From DASQEH01 sp963765725 (lineage in GTDB: Bacteria; Actinomycetota; Actinomycetes; Propionibacteriales; Nocardioidaceae): a stretch of 64,000 nt of DNA. Under the pieces are notes generated by a model that saw only the letters and a program-made list of their open reading frames with translations, was not told where the DNA came from and did no database searches. This document shows, one piece after another, positions 7,996-18,560 of the stretch (the first letter of the stretch is position 1; the number at the start of each line of letters is the position of its first letter). Location: the NCBI GenBank assembly GCA_963765725.1, contig CAVXXI010000003.1, positions 992,001 through 1,056,000 of the forward strand. The letters are read 5' to 3'. Made by a program: the position numbers and the translations under genes.

Positions 7996-8949
7996 TCAGG
8001 AAGCGATCCAAAGCATCCTGCGTAGCTGCTCGGTCCACTCCATGAGCGCATCCCCGGTGAACGACTCCTTGTGAACCACGATGATCGTCCAGCCATGCGC
8101 TCGGAGCCACTGTCGACGCACCCGGTCGTACTCGCGTTGCTCGGGTGAGTCGTGGAAACGCACCCCGTCGTACTCGACGACGATCCGCTCGCGAACGTAC
8201 GCCATATCGAGGCGGTACAGCTCGCGGCCGCCGACGCGAACGCTGTACTGCAGGTCCGGAGCGGGAAGACCGGCATCGAGGATCGCCATTCGGGTCCAGG
8301 ACTCGCCCGCTGACTCCGCACGTGGGTCGGCCAAGGGGATCAGCCGGCGGAGCTGTACGACTCCCCGTCGCGAGGCGTACCTGGGAAGCTCCACTTCGAG
8401 GTCCGATCGTGTCAGCCCTCGTACGCGCATGAAGCCGTCGAGCGCTGCCATGGCATCGCGCCTGCCGAGTCCGCAGCCAAGATCCAGAGCCGTCCGCCGG
8501 TCGCTGGTGATCCGCACCCCGTTGAACACGACCACATCTTCCGGACCGAGATCGCGGCGGCAACCCGTAAACCCTGTGCGACGCACCCGGGTCTTGTCCG
8601 GCGGTACGCACGTGTCGATCGCTGGAAGCGCTTGCAGCTCTACGATTGAGAACGCCTCGACGCCGTATACCCACGCTGCCAGGCGATCGCAGACCACGAC
8701 GAACGGGTTGACGACGAGCCTGGCTGCCTCTATACGCAGAGCTGCGGTACTCGGAAGGCTCGCCGGCTGGTAGACGCCGCGCAACACGCGGACGACTTGG
8801 CGGTTTTCGATCAGGGACTGCAGCGCCTTGCGGGTGATGCCAAGGGTCGTGGCCTGCTGCCACGTGAACGGCCGAGGCGGAAGTGACGTGATGACCGGCA
8901 TCCGGTCAGTCTTGGGGAGTCCGATGGCTGGGCCCGACCGTGCGGGCAA
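7996..8949 (-). CDS. AbiEi-like HTH plus DUF559 (Vsr/PD-(D/E)XK-like) protein
   Basis: A 317-residue protein. The N-terminal part (about residues 25-75) resembles the winged helix of AbiEi-type antitoxins: QATTLGITRKALQSLIEN, then VLRGVYQP. The C-terminal 110 residues resemble DUF559 endonuclease-fold proteins, with GESWTRM, RLDMAYVRERIVVEYDGVRFH and HGWTIIVV. Such fusions are common orphan genes in actinobacteria; DNA-related or toxin-antitoxin roles are only inferred, and no partner toxin is adjacent. ATG 8901 (MPVITSLPP) is an alternative start. It interrupts the betaine island, with repeat arrays at both ends. Confidence 0.75.
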   Translation of the reverse strand: MPARSGPAIGLPKTDRMPVITSLPPRPFTWQQATTLGITRKALQSLIENRQVVRVLRGVYQPASLPSTAALRIEAARLVVNPFVVVCDRLAAWVYGVEAFSIVELQALPAIDTCVPPDKTRVRRTGFTGCRRDLGPEDVVVFNGVRITSDRRTALDLGCGLGRRDAMAALDGFMRVRGLTRSDLEVELPRYASRRGVVQLRRLIPLADPRAESAGESWTRMAILDAGLPAPDLQYSVRVGGRELYRLDMAYVRERIVVEYDGVRFHDSPEQREYDRVRRQWLRAHGWTIIVVHKESFTGDALMEWTEQLRRMLWIAS

Positions 8950-9040
8950 ATCTGTGGGCGACGGCGCGTGACGGCGGCCTTTCCTGTGTACAACGCGCTT
9001 CCGGCCCGGCCTTCGGCGGGCTTGGAATGACGCCTAGCGG

Positions 9041-9150
9041 CAACCACGCCGACTCCTCGGCGGCAACTTCCTGACTCCTCGGCGGGAACTACCTGACTCC
9101 TCGGCGGGTACTACCTGACTCCTCGGCGGGAAGGACTTGACCCCTCAGCG
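9041..9150 (-). repeat. 22-nt repeat array, 5 units, downstream of purU
   Basis: Read on the minus strand from purU, units start at 9150, 9128, 9106, 9084 and 9062 with a strict 22-nt period (for example CGCCGAGGAGTCAGGTAGTT plus CC). The first unit, CGCTGAGGGGTCAAG, contains the last purU codon (CGC) and its TGA stop, so the array begins inside the coding sequence. It has the TCAGGT-type tail and the same polarity as purU. Confidence 0.88.
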
Positions 9151-10014
9151 GAAGACGACGGTCTTGCTCCCGTTGAGCATCACCCGGGTCTCGGAGTGCC
9201 AGCGGACCGCCCTGGACAGCACCTGGCTCTCCACGTCGCGCCCGGCCGACACGAGCTGCTCGGCGGTGAAGCTGTGGTCGACGCGAGCGACGTCCTGCTC
9301 GATGATCGGCCCCTCGTCGAGGTCCGAGGTCACGTAGTGCGCGGTCGCGCCGATCAGCTTCACGCCGCGGTGGTGCGCCTGGTGGTACGGCCGGGCGCCC
9401 TTGAAGCTCGGCAGGAACGAGTGGTGGATGTTGATCGCCCGCCCGGCCAGCGCCCGGCAAGTCGGATCGGACAGCACCTGCATGTAGCGCGCCAGCACGA
9501 CCAGATGGATCCCGAGCCCGTCGACGAGGTCGAGCAGCTGCTGCTCGGCCTGCACCTTGGTGTCGGGCGTCACCGGGATGTGGTGGAACGCGATCCCGTA
9601 AGAGTCGGCGAGCCGCTCGAAGTCGCGGTGGTTCGACACGATCGCAGGGATCTCGATCTGCAGTGCCCCCGTGCTGGTCCGGAACAGCAGGTCGTTCAGG
9701 CAGTGCCCGAACCGCGACACCATGATGAGGGTCCGGTAGGGCGCACCCGCGCTCCACAGCTCCCAGGTCATGCCGAAGCGGTCCGCCACCGAGCCGAAGC
9801 CGGCGCGTAGGCTCTCCAGGTCGACGGCGGGATCGGTGGTCTCGACCCGCACGCGCATGAAGAACCGCCCCGTCTCGGAGTCGCCGAACTGCTGGCTCTC
9901 CATGATGTTGCCGGAGTGCTCGAGCAGGAACCCGGAGACCGCGTGCACGATCCCAGGTGTGTCGGGGCAGAGCAGAGTCAGCACGAAGTCGCTGCGCGAG
10001 GTGGCGTCGGTCAT
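9145..10014 (-). CDS. purU: formyltetrahydrofolate deformylase (PurU)
   Basis: A 289-residue protein with an N-terminal ACT-like domain (CPDTPGIVHAVSGFLLEHSG) and a C-terminal formyltransferase-fold domain (INIHHSFLPSFKGARPYHQA, GATAHYVTSDLDEGPII). PurU hydrolyses 10-formyl-THF to formate and THF. Within this island it is a natural outlet for methyl groups oxidised through the folate pool. Starting at ATG 10014 gives MTDATSRSDFVLTLLCPD; an upstream ATG at 10062 is possible but would crowd the divergent iclR gene at 10075. The stop codon lies within the first unit of a repeat array. Confidence 0.92.
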   Translation of the reverse strand: MTDATSRSDFVLTLLCPDTPGIVHAVSGFLLEHSGNIMESQQFGDSETGRFFMRVRVETTDPAVDLESLRAGFGSVADRFGMTWELWSAGAPYRTLIMVSRFGHCLNDLLFRTSTGALQIEIPAIVSNHRDFERLADSYGIAFHHIPVTPDTKVQAEQQLLDLVDGLGIHLVVLARYMQVLSDPTCRALAGRAINIHHSFLPSFKGARPYHQAHHRGVKLIGATAHYVTSDLDEGPIIEQDVARVDHSFTAEQLVSAGRDVESQVLSRAVRWHSETRVMLNGSKTVVFR

Positions 10015-10049
10015 GTCGAGAAGTATGGATCGCGCACTCCACTGGTGTC

Positions 10050-10059
10050 GCGTCACATG
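10050..10059. promoter_or_regulatory. loose copy of the shared GCGTCA motif between purU and iclR2
   Basis: GCGTCACATG in the 60-bp divergent gap is a weaker relative of the TGCGTCATAAG motif at 362 and 18502. The gap is the only place for the purU and iclR2 promoters, so an autoregulatory site is expected here, but sequence support is modest. Confidence 0.25.
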
Positions 10060-10074
10060 CACTACTGTCTCGTC

Positions 10075-10920
10075 ATGAGCAACGCAATCCTTGGCGGCGT
10101 GGGGGCCGGTGATGCGTCAAACACCGTCCAGTCGGTCGACCGGGCCGTGTCGATCCTCGAGATCCTGGCCCGATCCGGGGACGTCGGCGTCACCGAGCTC
10201 GCCCAGGAGCTCGGGGTGCACAAGTCGACGGCGTTCCGCCTGGTGGCGGCGCTGGAGCGCCGCGACCTCGTGGAGCAGAACTCCGGCCGCGGGAAGTACC
10301 GGCTCGGTCCGGGAATCCTGCGGCTGGCCGGTGCTTCGACGTCGCGACGCGACGTCGTACAGGAGAGCCGCGTCGTGTCCCGCGCGCTGGCCCAGCGCAC
10401 AGGGGAGACCGTCAACCTCGCCGTCCTGAGCGACGGTGCCGCCCTGTACATGGACCAGGTCGCCGGGTCGTCGGCGCTGCAGCCGCACAACTGGGTGGGA
10501 CAACGGATACCGCTGCACGCCACGTCGAACGGCAAGGTGCTGCTGAGCGCCCTGGAGCGGGCCGAGGTGTCCCGGCAGGTGCCCGTCCTCCAGCCGTACA
10601 CCCCCCGTACGATCACGACGTCGAAGGCCTTGAACAAGGAGCTCGAAGAGGTCCGCTCGCGCGGGTACGCCATCGCCGTCGACGAGCTCGAGATCGGCCT
10701 TACGGCCGTGGCCGCGCCGGTGAGGGACGGCAACGGCGACGTGCTGGCCTCGATAAGCGTCTCGGGCCCGACGTTCCGGCTCGACGCGCGCCGGCTGCCC
10801 GACCTGGCACAGGCGGTGATGGCGGCCGCCGACGACGTGTCCCGGCGCCTGGGCTGGCGTGGTGACGCCGGCAGTGTGCTGGGCGGGACCTCCCTTGACG
10901 GCCAGGGAGCGACTCCCTAG
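10075..10920 (+). CDS. IclR family transcriptional regulator 2
   Basis: A 281-residue protein: N-terminal helix-turn-helix (VTELAQELGVHKSTAFRLVA, about residues 37-56) and IclR effector domain (GETVNLAVLSDGAALYMDQ, LHATSNGKVLLSAL, VDELEIGLTAVAAPV). Its effector domain closely resembles that of the first IclR protein in this island, so the two probably sense related ligands. ATG 10075 is chosen because the earlier open frame runs through purU. It is divergent from purU and lies directly upstream of betB, so it probably controls one or both. Confidence 0.9.
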   Translation: MSNAILGGVGAGDASNTVQSVDRAVSILEILARSGDVGVTELAQELGVHKSTAFRLVAALERRDLVEQNSGRGKYRLGPGILRLAGASTSRRDVVQESRVVSRALAQRTGETVNLAVLSDGAALYMDQVAGSSALQPHNWVGQRIPLHATSNGKVLLSALERAEVSRQVPVLQPYTPRTITTSKALNKELEEVRSRGYAIAVDELEIGLTAVAAPVRDGNGDVLASISVSGPTFRLDARRLPDLAQAVMAAADDVSRRLGWRGDAGSVLGGTSLDGQGATP

Positions 10921-10923
10921 ATT

Positions 10924-10942
10924 GTTGCGCAGACAACGCAAC
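10924..10942. promoter_or_regulatory. inverted repeat upstream of betB
   Basis: GTTGCG-CAGACAA-CGCAAC is a perfect 6-bp inverted repeat with a 7-nt spacer, starting three bases after the iclR2 stop and 40 bases before betB. The same half-site in the opposite arrangement (GCAAC-GT-GTTGC) lies at 18493-18504. A regulator-binding site is plausible; the short position after a stop also permits a weak hairpin. Confidence 0.42.
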
Positions 10943-10982
10943 GGTTTCATCATGCGCAACGAAATCTGCAGCCGGAGGTAGT

Positions 10983-12458
10983 GTGGCCGACCTGTTCATC
11001 GACGGCGAGTGGAGGTCGGCTGCCGCGGGGGGCCGACGTGACATCCGGTGCCCGGCTACTGGCGATCCGGTCGTCACCGTCGACGAGGCGACGGCCGAGG
11101 ACACCGTGGCCGCGGTCGAGGCTGCGCGCAGGGCCTTCGACGACGGTGCCTGGTCGACGTCGAGCGTGCACGAGCGCAGCGCCCTGCTCCACCGCGTGGC
11201 GGACCTGCTGACCGCCAACAAGGCCGTGATCGCACATGCCGAGTCCCTGGACACGGGTAAGCGGCTGGTCGAGAGTGAGTACGACGTCGACGACATCGTC
11301 GAGGTCTTCCGGTACTACGCCAACACGGCGGCGGTCGATGCGGGCAGGGTCGTCGACACGGGCCGCACCGAGGTCCGCAGCAGGGTCGTCCATGAGCCGA
11401 TCGGCGTTTGTGGGCTCATCACCCCCTGGAACTACCCGCTGTTGCAGACGTCGTGGAAGGTGGCCCCGGCGCTCGCCGCCGGCAACACCTTCGTCCTCAA
11501 GCCGAGCGAGCTCACCCCCTCGACGGCGATCCTGCTCATGCGCTACCTCGCGGAGGCCGGCCTACCCGCCGGTGTGGGCAACCTGGTCCTCGGAGCCGGT
11601 GCCGTCGTCGGGGCGCCGCTGTCGTCGCACCCCGCCGTCGACCTGGTGTCGTTCACAGGGGGCGTCGAGACCGGCAAGACCATCATGGCTTCCGCCGCCG
11701 GCACCGTGAAGAAGGTCGCCCTCGAGCTCGGCGGCAAGAACCCCAACATCGTCTTCGCCGACGCCGACCTCGAGGTAGCACTCGACTTCGCCCTCACCGC
11801 GGTGTTCCTGCACTCCGGCCAGGTCTGCTCGGCCGGGGCGCGGCTGCTGATCGAGGAGCCGGTCAAGGAGGACTTCGTCGACGAGCTCGTCGCCCGCGCC
11901 CGGCGCATCCGGCTCGGCGGCCCCTTCGACGCGTCCGCGGAGTCCGGGGCGCTCATCTCTGCGGCCCACCGCGAGAAGGTCGAGGCCTATGTGGCACGCG
12001 GCCTCGCCGAGGGGGCGACCCTTCGGTGCGGTGGCGCCCGACCCGACGATGAGGCGCTCACCGGCGGGTACTTCTACCTCCCGACGGTCCTCGACGACTG
12101 CAAGCCCTCGATGAGCGTGGTGCGCGACGAGTCGTTCGGGCCCGTCCTCACCGTCGAGACGTTCAGCGACGACGACGAGGCCGTCGCGCTGGCGAACGAG
12201 AGCATCTACGGCCTCGCCGGCGCCGTCTGGACCACCAACGGTGGGCGTGCCGAGCGGGTGGCCGCTCGGCTGCGGATGGGGACGGTGTGGATCAACGACT
12301 ACCACCCGTACGTCCCGCAGGCCGAGTGGGGCGGCTACAAGCAGTCGGGAACCGGCCGGGAGCTCGGGGTCGCCGGTCTCGACGAGTACCGCGAGACCAA
12401 GCACATCTGGCACAACGTCAGCCCGCGGGTTCAGCGCTGGTTCAGCGGCGAACAATGA
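10983..12458 (+). CDS. betB: betaine aldehyde dehydrogenase
   Basis: A 491-residue NAD(P)-dependent aldehyde dehydrogenase of full family length. Visible landmarks are PWNYPLLQTSWKVAPALAAG near residue 147, the ELGGKNPNIVF active-site Glu region near 256, and the catalytic Cys in HSGQVCSAGARLL near 285. The expected reaction is betaine aldehyde to glycine betaine, supported by the translationally coupled choline dehydrogenase (ATGA overlap at 12455) and the betaine transporter genes. Starts with GTG 10983, preceded by CGGAGG. Another amino-aldehyde substrate cannot be excluded from sequence. Confidence 0.88.
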   Translation: MADLFIDGEWRSAAAGGRRDIRCPATGDPVVTVDEATAEDTVAAVEAARRAFDDGAWSTSSVHERSALLHRVADLLTANKAVIAHAESLDTGKRLVESEYDVDDIVEVFRYYANTAAVDAGRVVDTGRTEVRSRVVHEPIGVCGLITPWNYPLLQTSWKVAPALAAGNTFVLKPSELTPSTAILLMRYLAEAGLPAGVGNLVLGAGAVVGAPLSSHPAVDLVSFTGGVETGKTIMASAAGTVKKVALELGGKNPNIVFADADLEVALDFALTAVFLHSGQVCSAGARLLIEEPVKEDFVDELVARARRIRLGGPFDASAESGALISAAHREKVEAYVARGLAEGATLRCGGARPDDEALTGGYFYLPTVLDDCKPSMSVVRDESFGPVLTVETFSDDDEAVALANESIYGLAGAVWTTNGGRAERVAARLRMGTVWINDYHPYVPQAEWGGYKQSGTGRELGVAGLDEYRETKHIWHNVSPRVQRWFSGEQ

Positions 12459-14166
12459 GCAGCGGTCGGCGCGGCAGCTGGGACTTCGTCATCGTCGGTG
12501 GCGGGTCGGCCGGATGCGCCCTCGCGAACAGGCTCAGCGCGGACCCCGCCAACGCCGTGCTCCTGCTGGAGGCGGGCCACTCCGACTTCCGGTTCGACCC
12601 GCTCATCCACATGCCGGCGGCGCTCCCGCTCCCGATCGGGAACCGGCTGTACGACTGGAAGTACCGCACCGAGCCCGAGCCGTACATGAACGGCCGTCGC
12701 GTGTTCCACGCCCGGGGCAAGCTGCTCGGTGGGTCGAGCAGCATCAACGGGATGATCTTCCAGCGCGGCAACCCGCTGGACTTCGAGCGCTGGGCCGCCG
12801 ACCCGGGCATGGACTCGTGGGACTACCTGCACTGCCTGCCGTACTTCAAGCGGATGGAGACCTGCCTCGCCGGCGCCGACGAGTGGCGCGGCGGCGACGG
12901 GCCGCTCATCCTCGAGCGCGGTCCGGCGACCAACCCCCTGTTCAGCGCGTTCTTCGAGGCAGTCCAGCAGGCGGGATACCCGCTCACCGACGACGTCAAC
13001 GGCTACCGGCAGGAGGGCTTCGCGCGCTTCGACCGCAACGTCCACCGGGGCCGCCGCCTCTCCGCGGCCAGGGCGTACCTGCACCCCGTCATGCACCGCA
13101 GCAACCTGAGGGTCGAGACGCTCTCCCTCGTCACGGGGGTCGTCTTCGACGGCGACCGTGCCGTCGGCGTCGACTACCTGAGAGGGGGCCGGCTGCCCCG
13201 ATCCGTCAAGGCCGGCGAGGTGATCCTCTGCGGCGGCGCGATCAACACCCCGCAGCTGCTGCAGCTGTCGGGCGTCGGGAACGCCCAGGAGCTCAGAGCG
13301 CTCGGCATCGACGTCGTCCACGACTCACCCGGAGTCGGTGAGAACCTCCAGGACCACCTCGAGGTGTACATCCAGTACGCGTCCAAGCAGCCGGTGTCGA
13401 TCGCCCCCGGGCTGCGCTACCGCAACCGGCCGAAGATCGGGTTCGACTGGCTCTTCTTCCGCAAGGGCCTCGGTGCGACCAACCACTTCGAGGGCGGCGG
13501 CTTCTGCCGCAGCAACGACGACGTCGACTACCCCAACCTGATGTTCCACTTCCTGCCGGTGGCGATCCGCTACGACGGCTCCTCGCCCGTGAAGGGCCAC
13601 GGGTACCAGGTGCACGTCGGGCCGATGTACTCCGACGTCCGCGGCACCGTGAAGATCGCCTCGACCGACCCGAAGCGATACCCCGCGCTCCGGTTCAACT
13701 ACCTCTCGACGCCCAACGACCGGCGCGAATGGGTCGAGGCGATCCACGTGGCGCGCGACATCTTGACCCAACCTGCCTTTGGGCCTTTCAACGCCGGGGA
13801 AGTCTCTCCGGGGCCGGACGTCTCGACCGACGAGGAGATCCTCGAGTGGGTCTCGAAGGACGCCGAGACGGCGCTGCACCCGTCGTGCACCGCCAAGATG
13901 GGCACCGACGGCATGTCGGTTGTCGACCCGCAATCCATGAGGGTGCATGGTGTCAGAGGGCTGAGGGTCGTCGACGCGTCCGCGATGCCGTACGTCACCA
14001 ACGGCAACATCTACGCACCGGTGATGATGCTGGCGGAGAAGTCGGCGGACCTCATCCTCGGCAACACACCCCTACTGGCAGCGGAGGTGCCGTACTACCG
14101 GTACCGCGACGGCATGCCCCTCGAGTCAGCCGCAGCCCGGGCAACCCAAGAAAGCGAGCACCAGTC

Positions 14167-14170
<4 letters not shown>
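12455..14170 (+). CDS. betA: choline dehydrogenase (GMC oxidoreductase)
   Basis: A 571-residue GMC-family flavoprotein: FAD-binding VIVGGGSAGCALANRLS near residue 12, GMC signature ARGKLLGGSSSINGMIFQRG near residues 86-105, ILCGGAINTPQLLQLSGVG near 256-274, and the C-terminal catalytic-region motif HPSCTAKMG with VDASAMP. Choline dehydrogenase oxidises choline to betaine aldehyde at the membrane, passing electrons to the respiratory chain. The ATG at 12455 overlaps the betB stop, and the stop overlaps the next ATP-binding gene, so the genes are one operon. Confidence 0.87.
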
Positions 14171-15242
<1,072 letters not shown>

Positions 15243-15246
<4 letters not shown>

Positions 15247-17252
15247 GCACCGCCGCGAGCCAGACCCGGGCGACCTCGGCTCCCTCGTCTCCGACCGGTC
15301 TCGTCGCCGCAGTACGCCGCCGCCCGGCGCTGTCGGCGCTCGGCGCCATCATCGTCGCGTGGGTAGTCCTCTGGTCATTCACTCGCGGTCACATGACGAA
15401 GGTCATCGGCGGCGCCGACTCCACGAGCGTCCAGAACTGGCTCGGCGCCCGTGGCCACGACATCGTGCTGGCCAGCCCCCATAACCCGTTCATCGTCGTA
15501 ACCCGAGCGATCGCCGACGCGCTCGGCTGGGTCATCACGCAGCTCCAGGTGCTGGTCAGCCTGCCCGCGTTCCCGCGGCCCATCCCGCATATCGGCTATC
15601 TCGGGGTGATCGCGATCGCGGCCTGGGTCGTGTACGCGACGGCGGGGCGTGCGATGGCCCTGCTGACCGTCTGCAGCTTCGTGGCCTTCGGCGTCCTCGG
15701 CTACTGGCAGGACAGCATGAACCTGCTGATCGTCACGCTGGTCGCGGTCGTCATCTGCATCGCCATCGGGGTGCCGATCGCGATCTTGATGGCTCACAGC
15801 AGCGCCGTGAATGCCGTCATCACCCCCGTGCTCGACGTGATGCAGACGCTGCCCTCGTTCACCTACCTGCTCCCGCTCACACTGCTCTTCGGGATCGGCG
15901 CGCCCGCCGCGGTCGTGTGCACGTTCATCTACGCACTGCCGCCGGTGATCCGCATCGCGAGTCTCGGGATCCGGTCGGTCTCGCCGACGACCCTGGAGGC
16001 GACCTCGTCGCTCGGGGCGACCACCTGGCAGCGCCTGTACGGCGTGGAGCTGCCGATGGCCAAGCGCACTGTCATCCTCGGCATCAACCAGACGACGATG
16101 GCGGCTCTGTCGATGGCGACCATCGCCGCCTTCATCAACGGGCCCGGCCTCGGTCAGCCCGTGGTGCAGGCACTCGACAAGCTGAAGGTCGGCGAGGCGT
16201 TCGTCGCCGGTATGTGCATCGTCTTGATGGCCATCATGCTGGACCGGGTGACGACCGCTGCCAGCGTGCACGCGCAGCACCGCGCCCGGTCCAAGGGCCC
16301 GGAGGAGGAGCACCGCGGCACCATCCTGCTCGTCGGAGCGGTCGTCGTCGCGGTGTCCGTCTACCTGTCCCGCAACTACACCTGGGCGGCGACCTTCTCG
16401 ACCAAGCACGAGCTCGGCAGCCCGATCGCGGACAGGGTACAGACCTTCGCCGACTGGATCTCGACGCACTGGCACAGTGCCACGGCAACGCTGAGCGACA
16501 AGTTCACCGTCTGGCTTCTCAACCCGCTGCAGGACCTGATCGCGAACTCTCCCTGGTGGCTCACGGCGGCGGCGATCGTGCTGTCCGCGTTGGCGGTGGG
16601 CGGGCGCCGCGCCCTGATCGCGGCGGTCATCTGCCTCGGAGGCGTCCTCTACCTCGGTCTGTGGAACAACGCGATGATCACGCTGACGTCGACGTTGATC
16701 GCCACCGTCTTCGTGATGATCCTCGCCGTCCTTTTCGGTGTCTGGATGGGCCGCAACACCGCGGTGGACCGCACGATCCGCCCGGTGCTCGACGCGGGCC
16801 AGACCATGCCGCCGTTCGTCTACCTGATCCCGGTGCTCGGACTGTTCGGTCCGACCCGGTTCACAGCGATCGTCGCTGGTGTCGTGTACGCCGCCCCTGC
16901 AGCGATCAAGATCGTGGCCGACGGCATCAAGGGCGTCAACGTGAACACGATCGAGGCGGCCCAGTCGGCCGGCTCCAGCCCGTTCCAGATCGTCACCAAG
17001 GTACAGATCCCGATGGCGCGCTCGTCGTTCGTGGTCGCCGCGAACCAGGGGCTGCTGTACGTGTTGTCGATGGTGGTCATCGGCGGCCTGGTCGGCGCCG
17101 GCGCCCTCGGCTACGACGTGGTCAACGGGTTCAAGCAGTACGCCTTCACTGGCCGAGGGCTGGCCGCGGGCTTCAGCATCGTGCTGCTCGGTGTGCTGCT
17201 CGACCGCATCACCCGCTACGCCGCAGACCGCGGCAGAGTACAGACGGCGTGA
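15243..17252 (+). CDS. glycine betaine ABC transporter permease, fused tandem duplicate
   Basis: A 669-residue membrane protein containing two copies of the ProW/OpuAB permease core. Copy 1 has VLDVMQTLPSFTYLLP near residue 195 and the coupling loop TLEATSSLGATTWQRLYGVE; copy 2 has VLDAGQTMPPFVYLIP near 515 and TIEAAQSAGSSPFQIVTK. Extra hydrophobic segments lie before each core. A usual OpuAB subunit is about 280 residues and works as a homodimer, so this looks like a fused heterodimer. The ATG at 15243 overlaps the ATPase stop. Confidence 0.92.
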
Positions 17253-17309
17253 CGACGATGCCGTGCCCATCGGTACCCGTCCGCTTCTCCTCCGAAGAGG
17301 GAGCTCGAG

Positions 17310-18275
17310 ATGGCAAGCACTAAGAGCCTCGTCGCACCGCTGGCAGCCGCCGTGGCGCTGGTTGCCGCATTCGCACTGCCGGGCGCGCACAGTGACGTCA
17401 AGAACGCTCCCGTCGTCAGCGGAGCCAAGTGCGGCACCGTCAACATGGCGGTCAACAACTGGGTCGGGTTCGAGGCCAGCGCCTATGTGATCGGCACCGT
17501 GGCGCAGGAACGACTCGGCTGCATCGTCAACTACGTGTTCGTCGACGAGCAGACGTCGTGGCAGGGCTTCGCCAACGGCTCCGTCGACGTCGTGATCGAG
17601 AACTGGGGACATCCCGAGCTCGTGAGCCTCTACATCAAGGACCTCCATGAGGCGGTCGACCTCGGACCCAACGGCAACCTGGGTGTGATCGGCTGGTACG
17701 TGCCGCCGTGGATGAAGAAGAAGTACCCGGATATCACGGACTGGAAGAACCTGAACAAGTACTCCAACCTGTTCAAGACATCGGAGTCCGGAGGCAAGGG
17801 GCAACTGCTCGACGGCGACCCTGGCTTCGTCACCAATGACGAGGCGCTGGTGAAGAATCTGCACCTCAACTACAAGGTCGTCTTCGCGGGGAGCGAGACC
17901 GCGCTGATTCAGGCCTTCCGGGTTGGGGAGACCGACCACAAGCCGGTGCTGGGCTACTTCTACTCGCCGCAGTGGTTCCTGTCAGAGGTGCCGCTCGTCA
18001 AGATCAACCTGCCGAAGTACAAGCCGGGCTGTGATGCGGTTCCGTCAAAGGTGGCATGCGACTACCCCGTGTACCACCTCAACAAGATCGCGTCCAAGAG
18101 CTTCGTCGACTCCGGGAGCCCTGCGGTCAACCTGATCAAGCGGTTCAAGTGGACCAACGACGACCAGAACCTCGTGGCGAAGTACATCACAGCGGACGGC
18201 ATGGACGACAAGGACGCCGCCCAGAAGTGGATCGATGCACACCCAGCCGTCGTCAACAGCTGGCTGGGGAAGTAG
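17310..18275 (+). CDS. glycine betaine ABC transporter substrate-binding protein
   Basis: A 321-residue OpuAC/ProX-type binding protein. It has an N-terminal Sec signal (LAAAVALVAAFALPGAHS) without a lipobox Cys, so it is probably secreted or anchored by other means. The type II periplasmic-binding fold is shown by GTVNMAVNNWVGFEASAYV near residue 42 and DVVIENWGHPEL near 95. The Trp residues in NNW and ENW are candidates for the aromatic cage that holds a trimethylammonium group. A GAGGGAGCTCGAG segment precedes the ATG. Last gene of the betB-betA-transporter operon, 57 bases after the permease. Confidence 0.9.
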   Translation: MASTKSLVAPLAAAVALVAAFALPGAHSDVKNAPVVSGAKCGTVNMAVNNWVGFEASAYVIGTVAQERLGCIVNYVFVDEQTSWQGFANGSVDVVIENWGHPELVSLYIKDLHEAVDLGPNGNLGVIGWYVPPWMKKKYPDITDWKNLNKYSNLFKTSESGGKGQLLDGDPGFVTNDEALVKNLHLNYKVVFAGSETALIQAFRVGETDHKPVLGYFYSPQWFLSEVPLVKINLPKYKPGCDAVPSKVACDYPVYHLNKIASKSFVDSGSPAVNLIKRFKWTNDDQNLVAKYITADGMDDKDAAQKWIDAHPAVVNSWLGK

Positions 18276-18501
18276 GGGTCGCACGGACCCGCGGCCGACC
18301 GGCCGGTCGTCCTCGAGCCGGAGGTGACGCGGCGGTACGTGCGATCACTGGTGCTGTGACGACGGGGCTCATCCAGGAGCTCGTGCGACGCGATCCCCTC
18401 AGGCCTTTCGTCGCCGTGACCTGGCAGGCGCCGCGCTCGGTTGACACGTGGCGGTAAGTGTTCGATGCTTGGAGAACTTGTCTCGCATAGGAGCAACGTG
18501 T

Positions 18502-18515
18502 TGCGTCATAAGGAA
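18502..18515 (+). promoter_or_regulatory. candidate shared operator upstream of the dimethylglycine dehydrogenase-like gene
   Basis: TGCGTCATAAGGAA, matching 13 of 14 bases of the motif upstream of metF (362-375). With flanking bases it reads GTTGCGTCATAAGGAAC, an imperfect GTTnC-N7-GnAAC dyad of the kind bound by IclR proteins. GCAACGTGTTGC, a short palindrome, overlaps it at 18493-18504. The rest of the 285-bp gap (18276-18560) shows no further gene to me. Confidence 0.45.
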
Positions 18516-18560
18516 CACCACTGATGGTGATCCGGGCGGCGCGGCCAGAAGGGAAGCAGC

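Noticed and set aside
15375..17939. An 854-codon minus-strand open frame opposite the permease.
   Set aside because: The translation is an Asp/Arg/His-rich shadow without any domain, while the plus strand encodes a clear permease and binding protein.
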